The notes: generated from the sequence alone by a model not told the origin. A DNA stretch of 64,000 nucleotides from Sipunculus nudus (GCA_026874595.1 CM049307.1:58784870-58848869), one strand, 5' to 3'. Positions 36,316-48,462 are shown, numbered from the stretch's first letter. Numbers and translations: made by a program.

Positions 36316-36959
36316 CAACGTGCAAAGATGAACATACTCTGTCAAAGGTTTCTAAGTTTTAAGACCAATTGGGCAAAGAGAGCCATAAGAGAATTTTGAC
36401 AATTAACTACACGAGGAGAACAGATTCACATTTATTTAACGAGGCATTAGCACATCTGTATTTTTCAGCATTTGAGCCGCACACCTTTAAACTGGAATTA
36501 TTGTGAGACAGTACAAAAAAGAGAGTACTCTAAAAATAAATTTATTATGTATTTTACTTTTTGAAGAGTGTACCATTACTGCAATCATGGCACTTTCTCA
36601 AAGGTAGATTCTTGAGTTGGTTTCGTATGATATGATATATCATATGATATGCTAAATATGAGAATAACCTTCATGACAGAATTTTAGCTTTGGAGTCTTA
36701 TGAATGAGTTTGATCATCAAAATAAAATTGTGTCCATAAATCAGACATATATTCCTGTTCATCAAGAATATAAATAAAAATTATGAAATTACGATAAAAT
36801 AAGTCACATTTTCACACGAAAGCGTTACTTTGCCATTCATCTATGCTCCGATGCCCCAGAAATTTGCTATGAATGTGGATCTGAAATACATTTGTCCTTG
36901 TGTGACATCTGGGATTCCATCTAAATTTTTTGTTTAATACCTAGTTATTTTGACACTGA
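35971..36959. other. About 990-bp segment present only in the copy B intron
   Basis: Copy A reads AATTAAATTCCAAGTTATAGCC straight through. Copy B has this block between AATTAAATTC and AAGTTATAGCC. It contains a (TA)n tract, an isolated B-box-like GGTTCGATCCC and an ATATGATATATCATAT palindrome. No clear terminal repeats or target duplication, so insertion in B and deletion in A are both possible. Confidence 0.6.
36261..36314. repeat. (TA)n microsatellite in copy B intron
   Basis: TA run, within the copy-B-specific segment. Confidence 0.95.
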
Positions 36960-37172
36960 CAAGTTATAGCCATGTTTAGCTCCTGTTATCTCAGTATTTC
37001 TCATGCAATTTACCTTAAAGACCTTAAATCACACTTAACGTGGCTAAATATGACTAATTATGTGATTATATATTCATAAAACCAATAGTTTGTGTTGATA
37101 GCTGAGCATCTAATATTATCCTTAGGCCTAATAAGAAGTTCCGTTTACACAAATCTCTTTTTTTTCTTTCAG

Positions 37173-39752
37173 ATGCATTTTCGTCATCGGAATCCCCATC
37201 CCTATGCTATGGTTTTCATGCTTTTGTACATAGTTCATCTACGCCAGGGGAAAATTCTTCAACATACATGGAAAGACGATTTCGGTAAAACAAAATGGCT
37301 GAACATGGCACAAGTGAAACCAAATCACGCGAGGGAATATATGAGAGAGCGGTTAAACCAAACACCTTCTGTTAGCAAAACAAAGAAGCAACCAGAGAAA
37401 AAACAAGATCTGCATGACACTGTAGACGGCTGTCCGCAGAACAATATATGTTCAAACATCACTTGTGTGCGAAAATGCAATATTATTAACGGGGCACCTG
37501 AGGTCATTGCTAATTGCTCTAACATTTGTGATGGTGCAGTTGGAGAGATATCTAAATTACCAGTTAACATTACATCATTATTGCTGTACAACACTTGTTT
37601 AACAAATATACCTGGTGGTATCTTTCGCCACCTGAAACATCTTAAGACCTTAAATTTCAGTCAGAACCACCTGATAAATGCACTTAATGACAGTGAAACA
37701 TTCGATGGTCTTAAAAATTTAACAACTTTAACCATGGAAGGTCTTTACTATTGTACTAAAGGAGAGCATCATTCAGTCTATATTGCCGAAACAATTTTCC
37801 ATCCACTGGAGAATCTGGAATATTTGAATCTTGATAGTTGGATAGGATATGGAATACATCATGTGAATAATATAGAATTGGTCTTGCAGAACCTCTCCAA
37901 CCAATATCTAGAGACACTTTCTCTTAATCATGTTAATGGATTCAATAGAAAGAGTGTTCTTTGGATTATTCCAGAAACCCTAACCCAGCACATTAATAAT
38001 ACTCTGAAGCGCTTGTATATGTCACAAAACCGGATTGTTAGTATCCCGAGAGGCTTCTTAAAACGTTTGGGCGCAATAGAATATTTAGATCTTTCCAGAA
38101 ACCCAATACTGGGCGGCACTTCGGATTTGGTTAGTTTCAACCTTTCATACTTGGAAAATCTAATTACATTAAATATGAGTGGACAGGATTTCGTTCAATT
38201 TCCACATTCTCTTTATCCATTTGATTACGTATTGCCAGATTTGTCATTAAGACAAATGCCCACAAACTTTGACAAGGCCATTTGCAAAACATATTTTAGT
38301 TTTCCACCACGGTTAACGGTGTTGGATATTAGTAACAGACACTTGAACATACCTCAATTCGATATTCCAGACGGAACGTGTATAAACAGCAGTAATATGC
38401 TGCAACATTTAAACATGTCTCTCAACTGGTTGTCACGTGACATCTTTGGGCCAGTGTGGAATTTCCCAAAGCTTGAAACGCTGAGGGTTGATGGGTCCAG
38501 AATGCTGTTTACAACCCCAACACAGTTTAGCAACCTGACGAACCTGAAAATGCTAAACTTAAGTATGTGTTCACTCAAATGGATTATTGGTTCAAATAAG
38601 ACAAAATGGGATAAAATTTTATCTACCCTGGATATGCCAAATTTGACCCATCTTGAAATGTCATACAATTACTTCACGTATCTGCCGGAAGGTCTAGTGA
38701 AAAACCTTACGGGACTGACACACCTCTGGTTGGATCGAAACAATTTGAACAAAGTCAGTTTTAACATCTCTAAGACGAAACTGGAATATTTAGATTTAAG
38801 CTACAATCAGCTGAATACTCTTATAGCGACAGTCAGGAACGACTGGGGAAAGAGAGCTCACATTGGCAATTTAACTTTGATATTGGCAGGAAATGCCTTT
38901 ACCTGTGCTTGCAATGATATACATATGTTGAGATGGGTACAAGAAGTGAAGAAACACATTACTTTTATTGACTTCAACTGTACTAGCAAAATCCATCATG
39001 GGAAAAAGGTTAATGTACTTTCTGTGGAATTGGACGACCTCTTGAGATACTGTCTCAATTCGGACTTTACTGCACAGATCATCTTTTCTTATTCTCTTTA
39101 CATTGTGTTTTTCTTTGTTTGCTCTATATGTAGTGTTGCAACTCGGTTCCGCTGGCACGCTGTGTATCTATGGTATTTCGTAAAAGCCCTGGTCAACAAA
39201 CGTGAAAGACAGAAATCGAATTCTAAGCATGTCTTTGATATTTTCGTTTGCTACAACTCGGGTGATCTGGACTGGGTAGCATACAAGCTTGTTCCTGTGT
39301 TGGAAGGAAAATACGGGTACAGATTGTGCGTCCATGAACGAGATTTCCGTGTAGGATTGCCCATTGTTGATAATATAATGGACGCTTTTGAAAACAGCAA
39401 AAAAGTCGTCCTCGTTGTTTCTCGTAAATGTATCGGGAAAAAATTCTTCAACTTTGAACTTCGCCTCTCTCAAGTACAGAATCCGACTAAAGTGATTTGT
39501 GTGTTATTGGAAGACCCGGAGAATCTTCCTCGTGGACGGATACCAGGAGCATTACAATACCTCCTGAATACGAATACCTATATTATCGGGAAAGAGACGG
39601 AAGAACCGTTGTTCTGGTTAAGACTGAGGGATGCGATAGGAAAACCTCTAGTAAGGCAGCATATGGCAGAGAAGTGGTATGATGCGGACAAAGAAATATC
39701 AAATACTGATGTATCGTCATCGTATCCTAGAGGTCCAAATATTCGCCTTTAA
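37173..39752 (+). CDS. Toll-like receptor, intact copy B
   Basis: A single uninterrupted exon encodes 859 residues. The ATG follows a splice acceptor immediately, which fixes the start. In order: weak hydrophobic leader (about 11-23); charged linker; Cys-rich N-terminal region (C87, C93, C98, C102, C115, C119); roughly a dozen LRRs from about 133 to 555 of LxxLxLxxNxL type; one LRRCT (CxC at 578/580, C603, C627); transmembrane helix about 634-656; TIR domain about 686-822. TIR box 1 is FDIFVCYN (688-695), box 2 ERDFRVGLPI (722-731), box 3 FW (814-815). Known TLRs sense microbial or damage ligands and signal through TIR adaptors; the ligand here is unknown. A single membrane-proximal Cys cluster makes it a vertebrate-type (single-cluster) TLR rather than a Drosophila Toll type. 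Oddities: Val727 where most TLRs have the BB-loop Pro, and Gly806 where copy A and most TLRs have Trp. Many N-x-S/T sites fit a glycosylated ectodomain. Confidence 0.92.
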   Translation: MHFRHRNPHPYAMVFMLLYIVHLRQGKILQHTWKDDFGKTKWLNMAQVKPNHAREYMRERLNQTPSVSKTKKQPEKKQDLHDTVDGCPQNNICSNITCVRKCNIINGAPEVIANCSNICDGAVGEISKLPVNITSLLLYNTCLTNIPGGIFRHLKHLKTLNFSQNHLINALNDSETFDGLKNLTTLTMEGLYYCTKGEHHSVYIAETIFHPLENLEYLNLDSWIGYGIHHVNNIELVLQNLSNQYLETLSLNHVNGFNRKSVLWIIPETLTQHINNTLKRLYMSQNRIVSIPRGFLKRLGAIEYLDLSRNPILGGTSDLVSFNLSYLENLITLNMSGQDFVQFPHSLYPFDYVLPDLSLRQMPTNFDKAICKTYFSFPPRLTVLDISNRHLNIPQFDIPDGTCINSSNMLQHLNMSLNWLSRDIFGPVWNFPKLETLRVDGSRMLFTTPTQFSNLTNLKMLNLSMCSLKWIIGSNKTKWDKILSTLDMPNLTHLEMSYNYFTYLPEGLVKNLTGLTHLWLDRNNLNKVSFNISKTKLEYLDLSYNQLNTLIATVRNDWGKRAHIGNLTLILAGNAFTCACNDIHMLRWVQEVKKHITFIDFNCTSKIHHGKKVNVLSVELDDLLRYCLNSDFTAQIIFSYSLYIVFFFVCSICSVATRFRWHAVYLWYFVKALVNKRERQKSNSKHVFDIFVCYNSGDLDWVAYKLVPVLEGKYGYRLCVHERDFRVGLPIVDNIMDAFENSKKVVLVVSRKCIGKKFFNFELRLSQVQNPTKVICVLLEDPENLPRGRIPGALQYLLNTNTYIIGKETEEPLFWLRLRDAIGKPLVRQHMAEKWYDADKEISNTDVSSSYPRGPNIRL

Positions 39753-40406
39753 ACACATCTCAATAGAATATACTGGTGGTTGTGACACTAGGCTGAAGGG
39801 GAAAGTATAGTTATATTCTCACATATATCCTTATACTTTATTTGTTTATATGACTATTAAGGTTGCCTAAATGCCTCAGTGAGATAATGCATAATATGCT
39901 TACACCCGAGTTTATTTGTAGGCTGTTTTGGGCAGGATCAAGATGTTTCTTTATATACTTTGCACGAGAAGGATATGTATTATAAAGGTAATTGTTTTCT
40001 CCCATAAATATAGGGATGTTTCACACATTCTGTATATAACGGATTTTCAGTAAAAGGAGTACATTTTTCATTACTGTGAAAACTTTGGAAAGACTTTGTT
40101 GCGCTTTTTATTGCACACGACTTAATCTCTATTTGTCGGCATTTTCTTGCATTTTCTTACTTTATATATCTTCCTATATAAAATATAGAATAGCATACGT
40201 AAATATACTTCCGATGTATCACTGACACGCTGACGCAAGTTTTAACAATTTACAAGAAGAAAAAATCAAAGTTTTTGCATTGATAAAAAAGGTCATTTTT
40301 ACTTTCAAGACTTAAGAACTACCAGCATTTTAAAGATCAGGTCATGAAATGGGAAATTAACAAAATATCTAAGAAATATAGATTTAATAATGTTAAAGAT
40401 TACTTT

Positions 40407-40419
40407 AATAAACAATAAA
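40407..40419 (+). other. Candidate polyadenylation signals of copy B
   Basis: Paired AATAAA hexamers about 655 bases after the stop. Confidence 0.45.
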
Positions 40420-41542
40420 TGAGGGGTTCTTTAACATTGTTAAAAAATTCAAAATGCTAAAATGTATTCTTAAAATACATGGAGAGTTGAAAGTAAGCGC
40501 ATCTATTATGTACATGTTTGCTAGTTATATATATACATAACTATATTTATCTAAACAATCCAATGGTTCGAAGACTTCTTTCTGTGTATTTTTGTCAAAA
40601 TATACATCTTCCAATGTGTATATTTTTCCATAAATAGATTCTTGTAAAAACAATATGGAATAACTACGAGAGTTGATTTGGCTGATTTGCTTGGTAAGGC
40701 AATGGAACCGATTCTCGTTACTTAAATACCCATAAAAACAAATAATCCAATGGTTTGAAATTTGCTTGCTGATATCATTTGTCGGCTTTTATCAGGTACC
40801 CTTTGTAAGAATAGTTGGATTTGTTTAGAGACCAAAAACCCCGATCGTTTAACCGATCTATATGATGCATTTGTACCTTTAATACAGAAAGGTATTGGTA
40901 AAGTATTATATTTCTGTATATTATTTTACATTATAATATACAACTTCAAATAAGAATACTAATCAAGCAAAATTTGAAGCTTGTTTATTCATTTTAGTAG
41001 CCTTTGGTTACCATGTACAATCTGTCACAATAAATAATTCTTTCAATTTGAATAATATTAAATATTATATCGTATATGGTATTATAATGTATCACATAAG
41101 CTCAAGCCCAGGATTCTTAATTAAAAGAACGCCGGGGTGCATTTGCACAAGTAATACAGAAAACCAAAATATACAACTTCCATCATGTATAATGATCTTC
41201 AAATATACCCCTTAAAATGTTTCAACATTAACTCTGAGAGATGGTGTTGTTTATTTTGCTTTTAAATCAACGTAACCGATCTCAGTTCACTTGATTAACT
41301 CATGCATGAGATGTGTCTTTCGTATTTAACGCTCAATAAATAGTTGATCATGTTGAAGAGGGAATTAAAAATCTGGTAAATGAGTACGATCCACTCATTT
41401 AAGAACAGTTTATGATATAAAATATCTTTTGTATGAAATAATCTATGAAAACAGGATCATTTAATGTAAGTCAGCATGTCTATTACGTGCGAAACATTTA
41501 TTTATGTAAGAACAAATGATCCTATTATTACGAAATGGCAGT

Positions 41543-41614
<72 letters not shown>

Positions 41615-41811
41615 CTTGAACGTAGGCGCTCATGTGAGAGTTCTTGTAAATGTAATTAGTTTTGGAGAAGAGTTACCAGAATTAAATGGAAGAAAATTCT
41701 GTTGACATGTTGTTTTCTATTGAGCCCCAGAGACGACATAACAAAAAATACGACATGACAAAACAAAATATTGCTAAACATGGGGAAAAATATTTAAGAA
41801 AGAAAAAGTTT
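40420..41811. other. Copy B downstream spacer
   Basis: Near-identical to the spacer after copy A. The (TA)n tract at its end is roughly twice as long as in unit 1. No gene recognised. Confidence 0.4.
41545..41613. repeat. (TA)n microsatellite
   Basis: Expanded relative to unit 1. Confidence 0.95.
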
Positions 41812-42016
41812 GCTAACTCGTTCCTACGAGATACTATCTCGTGCGCACGACATACTTACACGTTCCAACGACATACTATGTCGTGCGATCGACATAATAA
41901 CTGGTTCCCACGAGATACTCTCTCGTGCGCACGACTTAGCCGACCAATCAGATAAGGTCGGTATCCAAAATACTATCTCAAGGGCACGACATATTATCTC
42001 GTGGGAACGAGTTAGT
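41812..42016. mobile_element. Palindromic ACGAGAT MITE (unit 2)
   Basis: Same element as in unit 1 with a few substitutions. Its plus-strand frame happens to stay open and reads as a repeat of RSxDILxRA-like units; this is a by-product of the palindromic words, not a gene. Confidence 0.75.
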
Positions 42017-42191
42017 AAACAATTTGTTTCTTCAATATTTTTTTTCTTCAATGTTCAGTCATATTTTTTTCTTACTTATGTTAATAGTCCAGAGAAATAT
42101 AACAAATTAACATTTAAACATGATTTTTACTCAATTTTCAAAAATGAAATGAAACATGCAATACCAGCTAGTACAGTCATGTGAACACACC

Positions 42192-42724
42192 TTAAGCCGT
42201 GGTCCCAACCCGCCGTACTTCCAAGTGCGTGCTGTCTACTTGCAAAAACGTGGGCAAAACTTGAGGAACCGTACGTGGTGAGTACCGCCTCAGTACGAAT
42301 TTTGGAGCACACAGACACGCCGTAGCACTTTTGGTGCAGGAGAAACTTTCGCTGCGTTCGGGCTACGGATTCACCCCCGACCACGGGCGGAAAAACTCAC
42401 GTTCATCGCACTTACAACATGCGAATCAGTAAGGGCACCGTGCGTGAGCAGCACGTGTAAGTACTGCCTCCGTACCACAACGTGGCAATCGCACGAGGAT
42501 CGTACTTTACAAGCACATTGTAAGCACTTACCACGTGCGCATCGTACGATGCACGCAACCGCTCACGGGCCACGTACTTACACCTTGCGCAACCGTGCGT
42601 TGACGCACTCCCTCCTTACTCTTGCCACTCCCTCCCCATGTTTTCAGGATAACGGTGCGGCCGTGGCCTCCCAAAAAAACGTACGGACTAAAAACACGCA
42701 CGGTGGATTGTGACCGGGGCTTTA
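42192..42724. mobile_element. 533-bp CGTAC-rich MITE (unit 2)
   Basis: Same termini and interior as the unit 1 copy. Confidence 0.8.
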
Positions 42725-45700
42725 GGCTCGTAGCTGCGAAAAGAAATTTATGGGCAAGTAAAAATTCATATATGACAGGTTAAAGCTAGACGTTCGGGCA
42801 AGTGCTTTCAATATTAATGTCGAACCCTGCCCGTCGTGACCACCTCCAATTGCTTCGCCATGTTCGTAAATTAAGGACGGCACTCAAATTTGTCTAGCTT
42901 TAACACTAATTATATATCTATATAATTAATACGGAGTTGAGTTTTTCTAGACCACGGTTTACCTGCTTCCGTTCTGATTTGACTCTCCAAATTCGGCAGA
43001 CGTATCGGTGGTGTGCTCTTCTAGGACAATATGTTTTATTTTGCGGAATTATGCCCTATTGAGCTGAATAATTTATAATTTTAATATATCACCATAAGTT
43101 GCCCCTATTTCTTTTGTGCTGCAAGGTCCTCCACGCCTGTGACGCTTTCTCAGGAGGCGCCTCGGAGATTTTCACTGCATGGCCTGTTAAGGCCGTGGCC
43201 AGAGCGCATGTCCTGCCCAAAAGGCATTTTCGTGCAATACGCGGGTCCACTTTAATTCCCATTGATCCCCCATATCCATTGTAACGCCTCTAAAAGAATT
43301 TTCTCCCTCAAAAGGAAGTAAAGGTTTTTAATCCAAAGACCACAATGCTCCGCTTTCAATGCGAGGGCTTTTCAGTTTGGTCAACACTGGGCACTGAGTC
43401 CAGTGATGTTACCACCGTTTTTACAATTTTTTAGGGGTTACAGGTATGTTGATCTTTATACATTCAATAATACCTTTCCATGATAACCATGGTTTCAACA
43501 GTTCGGCCAAGTAGTCTTTTTTTTCAAAAAGAAGCCCCACAACTTAATCATCAATCGGGTTGGTTGGGGTTGGGGTCGGGGGGGGGGGGGGGGGGGGTTC
43601 ACATAAATTTGTAAAGATCCGTTGTCTGTAGGGACGGTGAAACATAGAAAAAAATATCACCAATACATCTTTAAATTGATAACAAACTAGAATCTGTAGT
43701 CAGGGCGTACAGACCTCTACTATATTCTCCTTTAATATCAGTCATGTGTTGACGTGCATGCGTTTCATGTGTGAACACCGTCATGCTTAAGCAACACGAG
43801 TTCACCTTGCGAGTATGGCAGAAAAAAAAAATACGAACTAGCAAATACCCGTGCTACGCACGGTTTGGGACGACACGACAATCCGTACGGTGGTATCGGA
43901 AATCCACAGAAAATCCGGAGATACGGAAAATCACACAAATCACAATACGATATTAATATATAGATCCATTATATGTATGGTGTTGTGGATAAATATCTTT
44001 CGGAACAGCGTTCGGAACATGTTTCGGAACAGCGTACAGTCGCACACGGTCCCCGAAGCCAGTGCTTAATATGTGGTCGGGGTCATTGACAAATAGTCAT
44101 ATAGGATTACATATATATACAAAAGAAAGCGTCCACGGAATAGACCTAAGAAGAAAATGCAAAAATCCCAGTTTTATTTGTGAAAATAGTGTCAATGATG
44201 GCCATGACTTATACGAAATAAGCATACATACTGAATGAAAGAATTAACTCTTTAAAAACAAAGAGTATTACATAAACATTATTGAAAATCAGGTGGCATA
44301 TGCATGTAAAAGAAACAAATACCAGTACAAACGTATCAAATATACACTTTTACAGGAGTTACACATTTGTTACTGCATTAATGAGAAAAAAATCTCGATT
44401 TTCAAAATATTTTTAGTCAATATAATAGTTTACAACTTTGGTGGTGCCACTCCACACATGGACACATCACACTGTACCAACCAAGACGTAAATTTGGTGA
44501 ATATTTGTTAAGGACCTCAATCGCATGCATGGCCCTGGACTTCGTGCGACCAAGTGCGACTGTATAAGACCAAAAAAATTAAAGGCATGGTTCTCAGGCA
44601 CCGTCCACGTCAATTGTACTCCCCCCCCCCCCCCAATCCTCCCGCATAAAAAAAAAATATTTTGATTTTCATCTTTCAAGAAGATAAAATGATACAATTT
44701 TGATCAGTTTTCCTTTGTTATGAAGTGCTTTTGCGTGTAATAAAACAATTCTGCTATTTTCATGGTTTCCCAGATTATATGAAATTTTTATTGAAACAAA
44801 CAAAACAAAGGTAAAATATCGCCCGGCCTCACAGGTTTCTGAAATAAAGTGCCTAAGAACCATACCTTTTTCTTTGGCCTATCCATCACGATTTCCTGCG
44901 ACCCGGTAGATGTGCACTCAAGCATATCAGGTCACGAAGAGGGCTCCTGCAAAACAATACTTTCAAAGATCCCCCTTTTGAGAAGGGATCGCCGATGGGG
45001 ATTATTTCGGGCCGGTCACCGTGAAATATAAGAAAACCCCGGATAGGGCCCCCGGAGTAAAACTCTGTCCCGCCATCACACACCCTATGGCCATTGTGTT
45101 ACCGGGCCCAAAGACACAAAGAAAAGAGGCGCCCACGGGGGGAGCAAATATTAAAATTATTAATTATGCAGGTAATACGCAAATATTGCAAATAAAGGGG
45201 GCGGAATCTCTTCGGACACCACCGGAGCATATGTATGTCGAAAATCACGGCAATCCGTACGGCGGTATCAGAGGAGATACGGAAAATCACAAAAATGAAT
45301 GAAGCTAACGGCGTGGTTTGAAAAGCTGAGACTTTACGAGATTACGAGATTATGCTTTGTGCGATTCGGGGCGGGGGGGGGGGGGGGGGGCGTTAGCTTC
45401 ATTCTAACCACATTCACCTGATGATCGGGTCGCATCCCGTGAAACAGACTGTTGTGAATTAATGGTGTTGTTTTTCTTCAGAGTTATACCGCTCTGGCCT
45501 AGTCTGTAGATCATAGTGCTTTACATCGGAGGGTAACACTACCTTCTATATATATACTTACATAGATGTGCGCGTATATTAGCTATAGGTTACTGGCTTT
45601 TTCTGTATCGTAGCTCGACGTGTCCGTAAAGAAAGGATTGCGTCTCTAATAATGAATATTAAAAAATCAAAAAAGTCCTTTTTTAAACCAAAAATGATCT

Positions 45701-47010
45701 TGTACAATCAAGATTCATCTTATTTGAAGCATATCGTTCCGCATTCAACCAAAGGTCACCAGAGGTCAGGCCGAGAAGCACTCATTTGTCTTCTAAAGAA
45801 GTTCACAAAAATCCTGTCAACTTTTTCATTATACTTCTAATGGTCGTCTATTAGGTTTTGCTTGCTATGGGTCTCTTTGACAAATATGGCCCGAACCCTC
45901 ACTCGCGCACACACATGAACATATTCAGATCCAACTGTCCTTTTGCAGCCTACTCCTGAGATTGAGTAGAAAAAACTTCCTGAAGTGGGATACCAATTAT
46001 GTTAATGCCCCTTCCCCCTACACACAGATACAACGGCGTGAAAAGATTATGAAAATAGATACAGAATATAGATTTTTTGTAACGTTACATTACACTCTGT
46101 CCGCAAGCCCGCATGGCAAGACCGCGTTTGGAAATTTTGAGTCCACATTTTTCAACATTTTCCTATGTATAAAAGAGGGAGACACGATTGTTTTACATAT
46201 ACGTATGCCCGGAGAGTAATAGTCCAGCGAAAAACGCAACAACAGGAGGTACGCCGCAACATGCATTTAAAAGGTAATTTGATAGGCCGCAACACCCTTT
46301 TTTGTATACCGATCTATAATAACCAGACTATGTTGTTAATAACCTTTTTTATTAAATTATCAAACAATTCTTAGGTCAATATCATATCATTATGCTTATA
46401 ATGGAATATTTAATGTTATATAGTTAGTTTTACAATGAAAATATATGACTGCAGAACTTTAACGCAACCTCTTTATCACGCATGATCTCTTGTACTTAAA
46501 TGGAAATTCGGGTTTTGATTCCAACGGACGTCAGGCCTGCACTTGGGGGGGGGGGGGGGGGTTCCAGGTGTTGAATGACGCCATTGACGTCTACGACATC
46601 ACCTGACGTAATGACTTCCCCGATGATGATTCCTGCAGGGACTTGTAGCGGGGGTTAGCAACTGGCCTTTGGGGCTATCTTTTGCTACAAGGCCGTTTTT
46701 GCGCACATCATTGTGTACTCGACATTCTTTTTGTGGTACTATAGAAAGATGCTCGTGTCAGGACTGTTCTCGGAGTTTATGCTTGTTCTTTTTTAACGTA
46801 CCGCACAACAGGGGAAGTTTGTAATGAATGGGGCAATGGGATTTTGGAAAATATCTCTTTAACAGCCAACAACTGTTGGTTGCATGGGAAATATTCTTTT
46901 TTCATAAGATTCAGATTCATTAGAATTTCGATGTTCACGCATTCCGTTTCCGACAGAGTAATGGGTTACGTTTAGATGAGGTGTTTTTTTTTTTTTTTTT
47001 TTTGGTTACA
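42725..47010. other. Spacer of unit 2
   Basis: Matches the unit 1 spacer but carries an empty site (GGGGTTACAGGTATG near 43434) in place of the 2.6-kb insertion, a single copy of the poly-G tandem repeat, and a private 1.2-kb segment. No gene recognised. Confidence 0.45.
45215..46422. other. 1.2-kb segment present only in unit 2
   Basis: Unit 1 reads CTCTTCG-TAGTTAG without a gap; here 1208 bases intervene. The left part repeats words of the CGTGCTACGCACGG fragment (CAATCCGTACGG.GGTATC). An inverted pair CGTTAGCTTCATTC lies at 45297-45310 and 45391-45404 around a poly-G run. An 85-codon frame near 45962-46219 has no recognisable domain. Without termini I cannot tell insertion from deletion in unit 1. 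Confidence 0.6.
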
Positions 47011-47420
47011 TAGACTGGTACCCCGCTCTTTAATGGCACGGCTGCTCTATCACAGAGACGGCCGCACATTGCCATCTTCAGTACTCCCAATTGCAACTCC
47101 TGACCTTCAGGTAGACTGGGTCCAACTCCAATTTGCACGTTCATGCCGGCTGTCATGGAGGCTCATGCGGACCTGGTTGTTTACCCGTGAGGAATTCTCA
47201 CTAGTCAGTTCTAGTTTAAAATATGTAAGAGGCAGCTTTGCACAAAAAATTGAATAATGGATGTTGTCACAACGCAGGGTAGTGAATGTCCAGGTTCTTT
47301 TTAAACAGTCAAATCCACTGGGTGGCCACATACACACGTCCTTGAAGTAAAGACTCTAAGACTTGTGTAAAGAAAACAAATTGTATTAACAAAGAATGAA
47401 GTTACTTACATATGTCTGTG

Positions 47421-47610
47421 CAGGGGCCGATCCAGGATTTAGGAAGGGGGGGGGGGGTCCAAGCCAGGAGGACTCATAAAAAAACTAAAAAAAGTCCCCA
47501 GGTCTGAAAAGTATGGGGGTGGGGGTCCAGGCCGTAACATTTTGTCTTAAAACCTTAAAAAAGGGTTGGTCCAGACCCCCTTGACCCCTCACCTGGATCA
47601 GCTTCTGCTG
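47421..47610. mobile_element. Nested GGATCCAGG-family MITE (unit 2)
   Basis: Same nested element and termini as in unit 1. Confidence 0.7.
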
Positions 47611-48460
47611 TAAGGCGTACCGCCAAAAAACACTACACAGGACGTAGTCCGTGCTGACGAATCACCTGGTCACATGAATGAAGCTCTCACGTGGTCGGAG
47701 TTGTTCTACAGATACAAACAGAGTGTCCCTGGTACCATTACACGAGCACACGGAAATAAGAGGATCCTTCTAACAACTGATTCTTACAGAAGTATAACCG
47801 TTTTAACGTATGTTGTTGCACCGCTCAGGCCCTTTTGAAGAATTCTTGGTACCCGCTGCTTAAATGCGACTGCTGACGTCACAAATCCGTCTTGTTCCTT
47901 GTCCATTCATCACTTACGCCCGTAGAGATGAACTAAGTGAAAATTAACCTAAACACGTGTTAATATTTTGATGTCTATACCAAAAGTTAGTTACTATGGA
48001 AACCGCTAAACAGAGTCGCCACATTAGGATTTAAGCTGCATTGAAAGTAACATCGAAGGGAAGCAGGTGTGCCTACTGACTACTATATACTGCTTTAAAG
48101 TTGACATTAAACGAAACACGTCTTGTAACTCACTAACTTTCCGATACTAATATCTAAACATGATACTCAATGCTCATATTCAAAATAGTAGCTTAACAAC
48201 CATCCCACTGTCCTTCCCACAACCAACCAACCGTCCTTCTCCCACTAGGACTTAATTATACCCCGTCATAATAAAGTTACCGTCCTCTGGTGACAGATGT
48301 ATTCATAATACGATAAACTGAATAAGTATGATATTCCACTGTACATAACATTGATTCATTATTAAAATCTATTAATCTAATCATTAATGTCACATGAAAT
48401 GTGAAATGTACAGCCAACTTTTGGCAACTTCCCCAAGGAAACGAAATATTTGTTGTTCTC

Positions 48461-48462
<2 letters not shown>

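Larger units (their letters stand above)
35501..37172 (+). other. Predicted 5'-UTR intron of TLR copy B (1672 bp)
   Basis: Donor GTGAGT after TTTCAAG; acceptor TTTTTTTTCTTTCAG directly before the start codon. It is longer than the copy A intron because of an extra segment of about 990 bases. The GTG-initiated frame running in from 37092 crosses this intron end and is not the natural start. Confidence 0.65.

Noticed and set aside
37092-37172. Upstream in-frame extension of the copy B receptor from a GTG
   Set aside because: It runs through a pyrimidine-rich splice acceptor and lies in intron sequence. The homologous stretch upstream of copy A is poorly conserved, and the ATG at 37173 directly follows the AG.
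41810-42184. 124-codon frame with repeated RSxDILxRA-like units
   Set aside because: It is produced by the repeated palindromic words of a MITE; the same DNA in unit 1 does not keep the frame.
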